This document shows, in pieces, positions 43,390 to 55,000 of a stretch of 64,000 nt of DNA. This stretch comes from Protula sp. h YS-2021 (Eukaryota > Annelida > Polychaeta > Sabellida > Serpulidae). The position numbers and the translations under genes were made by a program. The stretch is taken from assembly GCA_949752745.1 (NCBI GenBank), contig OX457026.1:26970116-27034115 (forward strand), written 5' to 3'. Numbering within the stretch: position 1 is the stretch's first letter; each line of letters begins with the position of its first letter. The notes below the pieces were generated by a model. That model was not told the origin of the DNA. It ran no database searches and worked only from the letters and a program-made list of their open reading frames with translations.

Positions 43390-43752
43390 AAACGCATTGT
43401 GTACTTGCCGGTACTGTAAAGGCATTGTGTGCTTGCCGGTACTGTAAAGGCATTGTGTGCTTGCCGGTACTGTAAAGGCATTGTGTGCTTGCCGGTACTG
43501 TAAAGGCATTGTGTACTTGCGGTACTGTAAACGCATTGTGTACTTGCCGGTACTGTAAACATATTGTGTACTTGCCGGTACTGTAAACTAATTGTGTACT
43601 TGCCGGTACTGTAAACGCATTGCGTAGTTGCCGGTACTGTAAACGTATTGTGTACTTGCCGGTACTGTAAACGCATTGTGTACTTGCCGGTACTGTAAAC
43701 GCATTGTGCACTTGCCGGTACTGTAAACGCACTGCGTCTTTTCCGGTAATGA
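43390..43752. repeat. 28-bp minisatellite, about 12.5 copies
   Basis: Unit cattgtgtacttgccggta + ctgtaaacg. The first four units carry 'aagg' and the later ones 'aacg', so the array has two sub-variants; one unit is 27 bp. All three minus-strand frames stay open, giving overlapping ORFs up to 158 codons that are artefacts. Confidence 0.93.
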
Positions 43753-44647
43753 ACGAACTCCTCCGCATGAATCGCTCATAAAATGACAACTTTAGCCTGT
43801 GCGGCTCTACCATCCTTGTCAACGGTACAGCTATATTCAATTTCACCAAAACTTTTCTGATCAAAGCATATGTTTATTCCTTTGCTCAATTACTGATGAC
43901 AAATCAGTTTGATAATGGCCTTAAAATTGTGTGTGTGTGTGGGGATGTAACACATGTGAAGAGAAACACAGGTAAAAAATATGTAGCTTGGATAAATCTC
44001 GGTAAAGAACAACGCAACTTAAAAAAATCGTAAAACAGTTTGAACAGCGCTGCCACACCAAATGAGCAGGGCGCAGTGGTTCCAACTTTCTAAATATAAA
44101 TACATGTCGCGACTTGCTGACAAAAACATTGAGCGCACTTTTATTGTTTTTTTATTCAATGCATTAATTAATGAACATACTTATGTATACTGCGCCTGTA
44201 TGCTTGCTACTGTGTTTATTACGAGGCACACAAGCTTACCTATCACGGCAATTTTGTGCCCCCGACGTGCTCTACACGGTAGTTATCATAATGAATGCTC
44301 GACTATTTTCACTAAATTTTGTAGCTACGTTCCACTGTATGTGCCCATTTTACTTTAGAAAATAAGATAAAAGACGTAACAAGTACCTGAAAACAATGGT
44401 TAATTTCTTCAAAACATGACTGGGGGAAAAACTTCTACTTTATGCATATCAATATTATTCAAACAAATGCAGTTTCTGTTGACGTAACACCCTACAAGCC
44501 GCCGGCCATCATCTCACCAGCCATTCGGAGCGACGCATCGTGAGAACTGGTTCCATCATTCGTAACGCGAATCTGACACGTCACACTCAAAAAGCAGCAA
44601 CGCAAACAGAACGAAACATTACCGAGCAACATTTTTTAAATAAATAT
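43753..44647. other. Intergenic between minisatellite and RAD23 3' end
   Basis: No supported gene. Confidence 0.45.
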
Positions 44648-44653
44648 TTTATT
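44648..44653 (-). terminator. RAD23 polyadenylation signal candidate
   Basis: AATAAA on the minus strand, about 180 nt after the RAD23 stop codon. It is not included in the partial duplicate at 42630-42853. Confidence 0.55.
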
Positions 44654-44833
44654 ATTTTACATCCCCACCCAAAACAAAATTTAAAAAAATACCCACAGTA
44701 AAGCGAGAAACAACAGTAGCGGTTATCGATTTCATAAACAGTCTTCATCAACTCCTTTGTGCCAATCATCTTGTTTCCATACACTACGTTTAAGCCACAT
44801 AATTATAACTTTAAAACAGCCGTGGGACAGCAT

Positions 44834-44950
44834 TTATGAGTAGTCGTCCGAGTCTTGTGACAGCAAGAAATTAGCTGCTAGTTCTTCATTTTTGTCACAG
44901 GCGAAATAAGCCTGAATACACAGGGCCTCCGGAAAACCCATCGCTTTCAA
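44834..44950 (-). CDS. RAD23: RAD23 exon 9 (UBA2 and stop)
   Basis: [20 protein letters not shown] then [18 protein letters not shown] and TAA. The MGF loop and hydrophobic helix 3 of UBA2 are intact; this domain also protects RAD23 itself from degradation in known homologues. Confidence 0.97.
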   Translation of the reverse strand: MKAMGFPEALCIQAYFACDKNEELAANFLLSQDSDDYS

Positions 44951-46047
44951 CTGAAATAAGAGAGAAAGTGCAAATTATTCCATCAGGAATAGTTCTTCTT
45001 TCCGTAAGGGACCATCCATAAAGTACGTACGGGCAGAAGGGGGTGAGCGAGGCAGGTGAAGGCCTTTGCTTACTGGAATGCTGGAGACACTGGATGATAC
45101 AACGTTGGGGGGGGGGGGGGGGGGGGTCAAAAAGTATGGAATTTTTTTCGCAGGCGAACTCCATGGATGACCCCTGAATGCTTAACTTTTGTGCCTAGCA
45201 TTTACATTGTTACATTTGTGAAAGTAGAGCCATTTTCTGTCATTCCAAGAATTTACTACTATTTTTAGTTGTTGCTTTTCAATCGACATTATTATTATCC
45301 TTTTTGTCATTTATTGCGGTGGAGATGCAGCAGATCTCAATTTCTACACTGTTACTTTTGGCTTACACATTTCTAGTTAACAAGAAATAACTCACATTTT
45401 CTATGGCAGTTCGCTCATCTGGCGTAATCTGTATAACACCGCCATCAGTCAATGGACCGCCGCCGACACCGCCGACACCACCGCCACCAGCTGGTTGGCC
45501 CTGCTGACCGCCTTCACCACCCTCCTCACCACCGACACCACCCCCCACCACGGATTCATTTAACATTTGAACAAATCTCTCCTGGTTTTGCTGAATGACC
45601 TGTCGAAATATTTGCGCCAATTAGAACAAAAGGCTACGTTCATCGCGCCACATCTGAAATCGACATGGATATTTCTTTCAACATCCAAACCATATCCGAA
45701 AGTACAACTTAAAATATCCGCATTTACTAACAGTCGAACAATTTTACGTATCTTGTCACCTGAGTGAATATGATGAAAGATGGATAAAGCACTGACCTCG
45801 AGTAACTGCGGATTAGTTTGTCTAATCTGCGACATGAGAGCAGGCAGTATACTCGGGTTTGCTTGAACCAGACTCCTCATGCGCTCAAACTGCGGCTGTG
45901 AGCGTAGAAACTGTAAGGGGTCTTGTCCTACAAGGGTAACAGCCAATCGAGTGACTCGGACGAGAAACAGTATAACCGCGTTGACACTTCCCACCCGTTA
46001 GCTCCAGAGGAGAAATGGAACTCTCGCTGCTTGAATTTGCGAAGGAA

Positions 46048-46078
<31 letters not shown>

Positions 46079-49000
46079 GAGGTGAAGGTGGGGGGTGGGG
46101 ATCATCGCCCTATACTTGCATTTTCTATATTGCTCAGCTCTCGGTAAATGGCCTCGTGATCACGGCACATAATTCGTCTCAACCATGACCGTCCACCTCC
46201 CCCCACCCCCCGCTCAACCAACCGCCCAAATGTTAAAACTCGGAAGAACACAGCAGATGGTTGAGCTTACCAGGCGCAGGCTGAGGGGCTTGTGGTTGTC
46301 CCTCCGTAGGTGCCACAGGTGCGGCAGGTGGCTGCCCCTCCGCAGGTGCCACAGGTGCGGCCGCCGGCTCTTGAATATCCGGTATGCCCTGCGTAAAGTA
46401 AAAGTGGTCTGGAAAATGAGCCGCCTTGGAAAAAAGCTTGGCAAAATACTGCTATTATCGGTGATGTCTGTAAGCTGCACCTGGCATTTACTGCTGCAGT
46501 GAAGTTTTACTTCTCACAAAGTAATGCCGCTTCACCAAAAAAAAAAAAAAAAATAATAATAATAATAAAAATAACAAAAAAAAATTTAAAAAAAAGTAAT
46601 GAAAATGTTCCTTTAATCCTTTGAAAAGTTCGACATCTGAAAAGAAGCTTACAGTTAGAAGATATTCCACAGCTCTGTCTGGATTATTAAAACTGGCCCT
46701 TAATGCCCTAGTCACTTGGTCACGTGCGAAACCCATTGCCATAAGGTTAGTGACTGCCGTCTCGTACTCTGTACCCGTTACCAGCAAGCTCTCAGCTGAA
46801 ATAAACACAACAGACACGCCTTTTCACACATCTGCTATGAATGCGTGGCTATCAAAGCTAACGCTTAAACTTCACAATTTCTTTTAAATTGTTTCAATCA
46901 AGATTAAACGCAAAATATTTAAAGCGCATTGTGGGTTACCCTTAGAATACTCCTCCAATCCCATCCTTCCCAGCCTCCAGCGATACTTGATAACCACAGG
47001 TGATAGACAAACCGACACACAACAACGTACCGGAGGCAATGCCTTGTGAACTGGATGGCGTGCTGGTCGTGCCGGAAGTCGTGGTGCTAGTCGTCGCCTC
47101 TGTTGCCTCTGTCGTCGTCGTCGGCGGCGTCGTCGTTGCTGTCGTCGTTGCTGTCGTCGTCTGTGACGTCGTCTGACTCTCCGTCTCCATGGGCTTGCCC
47201 TCTGACGCTGGCTTCTCCGTCGCTGTCTCAGCCGCAGCTGCTGAAGTAGACTGACTCGTAGCAGCGCTACTAGTGCTTTGAGCAGCTGCAACTGGTGCCG
47301 CAGCTGACTTGGCCTTTGCCTAAAAACAATGAATTATTTAAACATAGCTTAATTACCTTTGTACTGGTTCTATATATTCTACAATTATGAATTATACCAT
47401 TACAGATGTTAGTTCCTGGTTTTCATTTAATTCGTTAATGCCTGTTTCAATCTTGTTCTAGTGATATCTTTTTTGGCAGAAGCAGACATTTCGTACTGGG
47501 AACAGGTTTCAAATGACAAAAAAGTGAAGGGAATTAAAAAAACAACGTACCAGAAAGAGCCAGGCACAGAGTTGTAATGCGATATTGTCATTTTTCACAG
47601 TTTTTAAAATTTAAATATTCCCCCAGATCGGCTGTCTATGGTGGAGCGCCAAAAAAGCTTCTTATCAGCCAAAGGAAAATACCATGACAGTGAATGTAAT
47701 CATATCTAAACTGCAGTCAATTAAAAATGACATACTTATACAACATTAATCTGCTTTAGAAAAGAAGTCAAAACCAGACCAGAAACACTATCCGTACTGG
47801 AGGAATAGGATTTAATTGCATCTGCAAGTGGTTAATTCCTCATCTTCTTGTAGTTAAAGTCTATTCAAACACTTGACGTACCTTGGTCACCATGACAACA
47901 ACGAAATTCTTCTCCTCAATTTTATATTCGCTGACTGGCTTGTCATCACTAAGAATTTTTCCTGAAAAAGGAAAAAATTTAAATTGTTGAAAATAGTCTT
48001 GTAACTAGCATTTCCGGGGATATTTTTTTTTTTTTCCAAACGAACTATTTTGAGTGACCAATGTGTCTGTAAAACTGGTTTCTGTAATCACCCCTTATAA
48101 GTAATAAAATATTTGTAATTTATCGAAGATGCTGCAAATATTTTTTTCCCTTTATGAAATTCAAATCAAAGCTATTTAAACACAGAATTCAACCAGACGG
48201 GCTAAAAAATACAACTATGCACAGCTTAGTATGCATTATTCCGCACTACTGTTCGTAGGACAGGGTAAAAAAAGGCCTTCCGGTAGTTAGCCCCTCAATT
48301 TCACATAACTGGTAAAAAGTCCTCCTCCCCATTCCACCCCATGAAAATGATTTAAGTTCTTAAAAGAACTTTCGACATCGTCACTTTTTCGTTAGGTTCT
48401 GCTTTAAACACTTTCTTCGATTTTCTAAGGAGTTTGTCTCGATTTGTTAGGTACCAGAATCATAATCCAACAAATGGGTCAGTGAAACTGACTATGTCCC
48501 CCGCCGGCATACAATCCCAGTATTTGATTTTGTTAGGTTGGACTTCAACCCTTAAGCAATTCGTATCTTATTCGTGAATTTTAAAATTCCAGTTGGGCCA
48601 ATGTCCTTGGGCCGACCTGGCTCATTTACAATACCACCCATACTACCTATATATATAACATTTTGCCAATTGATAAAAAAACACAGGCTTGAGTGTGTTA
48701 ACAAACTCATTCCAGTATGTAAGGGTTGTGAAAATTTCTTAAGTTCAGCTGGGCCAATGTCCTTGGGCGGACAGGGCTCATTTACAATACCGATCCTTGT
48801 TGGTTCCAATACTTGCTATATGTAAAAGATTTCAACAATCGATCCATAAATGTAGGCTTGAGTGTGTTAACAAACTCATTCAACTGAGTAAGGATTGGGA
48901 AAATTTTTGAAGTTCAGCTGGGCCAGTATCCTTTTGCCGACCTGGCTCATTTACAATACCAAACCTTGTTGGTTCCAATACTACTTATAGTTAAGATATC

Positions 49001-52000
49001 TTGTCAATTGATGCAGAAATGTAGACTTGAGTGTGTTAACAAACTCATTCCAGTATGTAAGGGTTGTGAAAATTTCTTAAGTTCAGCTGGGCCAATGTCC
49101 TTGGGCCGACATGGCTCATTTACAAAACCGATCCTTGCTCGTTCCAGCACTACTCCAGTTCATCTGCTGATCATATCAATGGAACATGTTTCGTTAGAAC
49201 GTAGATTTCCAACCACCCAAACATCAATACGATCCTTGGAACGGTCTTGGGCCAACTAGGCCCCTTGCCAAGTCGGCCCCCACCCACTCGGTCCCTCGTG
49301 AAAGTCAAGTCGGCCCCCACTCGGCCCTTTTACAGGTAAACTAGGCCCCTCGTGAAAGTCAAGTCGGCCCCTTATTAAAAAAAGTCGGCCCTTCATGTCT
49401 TTGGTGTTTTATGTTATTCAGATAACACATATAGGGCAATTCCATTTTTTATTGGAAAAACAACACACTTACAATAACAGAATTTAAGACGTACTTTATT
49501 TACAATTAGCGCATCATTTTACACACCACATTCGGTACTGCAACCTTTGCTATAATAACATTCACTAATGAAATTTGTTAATATAGACATTTAGTGCCGT
49601 GAAAGTTTTCAGCGAATGGAATGTGTATTCTGACTGAGTAGGTCCAATTCAGACAGCCCCAGCGAATGGATTTGTGTGAAAGATACTCATAAATCTCATA
49701 CATAACAGCAATTACTCAATTACTAAGACCACTCGTGCACTTGTCAACTTAATTGCAGTTGAGGCCGTGCTGACGCAGATTATATATTTGTGATAACGAG
49801 ATAATTTATTTGTGATCACTGAGATTAAACACCGACAAAAGTCCTGTAATCACTAATTGCATTTTGATTGTAATGAGTGCGGAGTATTTTCATCGCGGTA
49901 AATTTGCATACTTGTGATCACCCGAGATGAAACATGAAAAACCCTGTAATTTTCAATTACATTTCGTCAGTGATCATTGCTTTTTGTATTTTAAGTTTGA
50001 AAACTATATGTGATAGGGCCGACTGAGGGGCCGAGCTTACTTTCACGAGAGGCCGACTTGGCAAGGGGCCGAGTTGACCCAACACCCTGGAACATACATA
50101 AAAACTTAACACAGAAGAAGGGGGGTACGGGGGAGTGGCATTTTACGTGGAACCCTGTTTGTAACATACTTCAAACCCCTGAACTAAATCGCAAGCAAAA
50201 TTGTAACTCCTTGAATGTGAATGCTCAGAGGCTCGTGAAGCCTAGAAGCGCACCACAGTAACAGCACTCACCGGCATATATAAGTTTTTGGTTATCAGCA
50301 ACATAATCACTACCTTTGGCTTCTTCTATTTTCTGCTTAAGAACCTTTACCTGAAACAAAACCACGCATTGGAAAATATTTTGTGACGTGAAAAGCCTAA
50401 AAAATACTTGTTCCACTGCCTCCATGATGAACATTTTCAACAGCAACGCTGGAACTGATCAAAGGTCGATGTGCTGTCTTTCAGGACAACACTTAAACTA
50501 GAGCAGTGTGCATTGCCCACATATTCCCCACAGGCCCCCCCATCAGTTAAACACGGCCATCAATAGTCAAGGGCTGAAATTTTCTAAGTCCAGCTGGTCC
50601 ATTTTCCTTGGACGAAGATGGCCCATTTACAATACCGATGTGTGTTTGCTCCCATAGAAGCCACATACCAAGTTTCATTAAAATCCTTGCAGCAGTTTTT
50701 AAGTTACCTTGTTAACAAGCTCTTAATGACAGACCGACAGACCGACCGACCGACGAACACGCGGTCGATCACATATATTCCCCCTGTGGGGAATAAAACA
50801 AGATTATATCAAGGCTCCATAACTAATTTTATGAAAGTAAATAAATACTGTTCGCTGAAAAAACGAGTTACAAGCTTTACTTTATTCAAAATCCTGACAA
50901 AAAGCTTTTCTTTATCAAAAATCCTGACAAAATAGTTCTAACCCACAAGGATTTGTACGGAACATTTTTCTTTACAACAGGGTTGTTATTTTTTGTTATC
51001 CGTCTGTACACACACCAGAATCTATACCGGTCTTTTCTACAACCGTACTGTTCTAACGATTTAATAATTTCCAGTGTCGATTTAACCCTTTTTTCACAAA
51101 GTCACCTTCCAGATAGATAACACGACCCTGTAACGCCATTAAATCGGACAGAATCTTGTATTTTAATTTATAGTTCATTTACACATTAAAAAAGAGGGGG
51201 GTCATTATTTGATAGGGTGGGGGGGGGGGTGAGTATTTGATAATCAAATTTTCACCGGGGGTCAGTTTTCTATGGGGGTCAATATTTGATCTCACACCGG
51301 CACAATTTGGCTGTTGTATTACCTCTTTGGTTGGTTATAAAATGTGTGTGGATGACTTTAGTCAAGGTCATGCGATGACACTTGGCATTACTCAGCCCTT
51401 ACTTAGCGTGGGCTTCTATAGGGTAAAACCCAAGCGGTTTATCTTGTTTAAAAATATATTTTGAGAGTTAATAATTTAAGGCATACCTCCCTCCCCCCTC
51501 TCCCAGAGTTACACCTTGAATTCGTCAGGACAAAAGCACCATTAACAGATAAGCTTGACTAAAACATCCGCAACACAAGACACAACCAATTTCCAGCTTT
51601 TAAATGGCAGTAAAAACCCGGAAGTAAAAATGATGCTACTAAGAAAAAAGATGACGGTCTGTGTTCAATCCACTCCCCAGTACGAACTATGCAACAGAAA
51701 CCGAACAGCAGCGTCAAGACAAGAGCAGCCGATCACCCAGGCCACTCTTGCCACATTTTCCTGAGCAACACGGGATACTAAAGTTTTATTGTATGTATTT
51801 TCTCAATATGACGTCAAAAGCGCATTTGGATTTATCTTGGTCAAACTATCGTGGGCTCTGCTCGACTTCTGACTCCTATAGTAAAAAGACATTCCATCTC
51901 GGGATTGCAGTGTAATATATGCTATTATCGCTCACATCCACCGTGCATACACAAGGGTGAAAAGTTCAGCAAACTTCGTTAAAATCGAAAACAATTCGCC

Positions 52001-55000
52001 ACGACACGTCTCAATGTGCAGCTGGTTTGGATTTCAGCATTGCAGTGAAGTTTTTTTACCAGTGTCATATGTGTGTTTTCGTATACAATGCTCCTGCTAC
52101 TGTCTACAACTTTTGGCATATTGGTAACACGACTGCGTAAGATGCAAGAGGACCCAGGTTTGATTTCCGACAGGGTTGAGTATATTTCCGAAACAAGCCG
52201 TGTACCAGAACATTCACAGCCAGACGCAGAAGACCGTGTATAAGGCTTCATCTATAGGAAGGCAGACCATAACTAGAAGCTCATTCCGCTAGCGAAATGT
52301 TAGACACTTGACAAAAATTAAAACGCAAAAATACTTCCTTCAATTGGTTATTTCTTGAATAATATATTGCAAACAACACAGCTTGAATACGTCTTATAAG
52401 CCGAGTAGTGTTTGGTTGTTGTTGACTTCAAGTTTTATTGACTGATCAGGAATACGCCTTGTTATTAACACTTGACAAGCCTTTGGCTTGCAACAAGGGT
52501 TATATGAATTTGTGCTAGCAAAATTCGTCCTTTTTTTTTCTTCTTGACACTTTTTCCGATTTTTTGTGTCTTCTTCTTCTCTGACACTATGGGCCCTACG
52601 ACCATGAAACTTGGGACTTATGAAGAGCTTGATCTGAACATGTGCATGTCACTTTTTATTTTCGTCTTTGATTTCGTTTTCTTTGTTAAAACGCCATGTG
52701 AAAAGAGTGTATTTTTTGCGTAGCATTTAACCCACATCACACACAGTTACTCAGTGAGCTTTGTGCGAGCTCTCACTGGGTAAATAGATATCACGGCGTA
52801 TGCTAGATCAGTCAATAAAACCTTAAGTCAACAGAAACCAAACACTACTCGGCTTATAAGACGTATTCAAGTGTGTTGTTTGCGATATATTATTCAAGAA
52901 ATAACCCATTGAAGGAAGTATTTTTGCGTTTTAATTTTTGTCAAGTGTTTAACATTTCGCTAGCGAAGTGAGGTTCAGTCTATTTACGCAGTGAGAGCTC
53001 GCACAAAGCTCACTAAGCAAATGTGTATTCTGTGCTGTCGTTAAATGCTACGCATTTATTTGACAAAAATACACTCTTTTCACATGGCGTTTTAACAAAG
53101 AAAACGAAATCAAAGACGAAAATAGAAAGTGACATGCACATGTTCAGATCAAGCTCTTCATAAGTCCCAAGTTTCATGGTCGTAGGGCCCATAGTATCAG
53201 AGAAGAAGAAGACACAAAAAATCGGAAAAACTGTCAAGAAGGCAAAAAAAAAAAAGGACGAATTTTGCTAGCACAAATTCATATAACCCTTGTTGCAAGC
53301 CAAAGGCTTGTCAAGTGTTAACTACAGCCATACGCGGAAGACCGTGTACAAGGCTCCACATATAGGAAGGCAGACCGTAGCTACAGCCAGACGCCGAAGA
53401 CCGTGTACAAGGCTCTAAAACAGGGCTGGAAAAATATCCTATTTTATTAAATCATAATCTATGATTTTTTTATTTAAGTCAAACTAACAAAATGAAAGCA
53501 TAAAAAAGAAACTCTACCAAGCTTTTAACAATTTACTGAAGGCATCATAACGCTTTCTTGTAGGTCATTCACATTTGACAACATCCCCGATAACTTTCCG
53601 CAAATTCAATAGTCAGATAACTGTCCGCAAGTTCGACTGTACACATTCCTTTTGGATTATTGCTGTTTGAAATGTCTCTATCAAAGCAAATCTTTAAGGG
53701 ATTTAAATACGCCTTGCACGACGCGCAACATTCTTTGTTTGCAAGCTCACGGAGTAGAGACATGTTTAAACAACATCTGAGCAGTTGCAGCTAGCGGTGG
53801 TGAGGTCGCGATCGAGTCTCGGGCCGAGATGAGTCCACTCATTTCGGACTGCACCTGGCGCAGTTCGGATTGCATTCCGGGCCAGGATGAAGCTCTTAAT
53901 CCTTTGAATTTACAATCGCCGAGACCTTTTGTCTGCTCTCGCAATCCCCCCTCCCTTTATTTTTTTTATTTTTTTTATTTTTCTTTGTGACCAAATTGCC
54001 TTTTCGCCTAATACAAATAATAAAACATGTAAAATTGTCCTTTAGGAACGTTACATTTTATTTTATCACATTTGATCTCATACATTTAAGTACATTAAAT
54101 TGTATTAAACAGATGTTTTTTCACATGCACATACTAAACTTTGTGAATAATATCCATCAATTTTGTCTCCTGAACTGGAGAATTTAATTCAGAACTCTCA
54201 GACGCTTCCACTGTTTTATTTTATTTAATATTTAATTGTAATTACTATTACTAATCCAGCATAACTGACATGAGTAGGAACTTCCACATTATTCAGCTGA
54301 TGCACGTGTGATTCTATGCAATTGTAACTAAAGGAAGGGGGAAGTAATCTGCAATCACTCCCTTTCAAATGCTTGAGATCAGGGTTTTTCACAATCCCAC
54401 TTGATAGTAAACATCCCTTGAGCAAACGCTTCGCATTTTCTCGTTAATTTACCCCTGGCCTAATTGAGTCCCCCTCCTTTCCGAAACATTGGCCTCATTG
54501 GAATGGAATGTACAGTAAAAGGACTCAACTCGACCTGGATTCAACTGGGCCTGCAACACCGACACTGGCCCTCTCGTAACCTGCTACCCACTGCTAGTCC
54601 CCCCCCCCCCCCACCTCCAAAGCTCCTGTGAACTGATAAGCGTAAGATCCGGAATGTCGGCCACTTGCCCCCGCCCCCACCCATTTTATCAACTGCCCCC
54701 CTCCCCGTAGGACAACTGTCCCCCCGGTCATCTTTCTTCCTTCCCCCATTGAATTACAGGAAAGCCCTTAGCCTGTGGGCATGTGGAAAGGCTATTTTAT
54801 TGTATGTTTCACCTAAAACAGTGGGTATTTAGGTGTCAGTTTGCTTGTTGTATAAATATAGCGAAAACGCCCTCACAGTATTAGTATTGTAATAGGCCAT
54901 GGTCGATCCAAGTTCCCGGGGCTATAAATGATGATTATTGTTAAATATCGAAAAATGTACATTTACTATTGTGGGCATGGTACTGTGATCATCAACCTCA

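Noticed and set aside
42720..43391. 223-codon plus-strand ORF
   Set aside because: It begins antisense to the RAD23 3' duplicate, crosses poly-A and poly-C runs that give Lys and Pro strings, and has no recognisable domain.
43323..43864. Long minus-strand ORFs over the 28-bp repeats
   Set aside because: Produced by a stop-free minisatellite; the frame rotates every unit.
46884..47291. Arg-rich 135-codon minus-strand ORF
   Set aside because: It is the wrong frame of RAD23 exon 4: the Thr codons read one base off give Arg.
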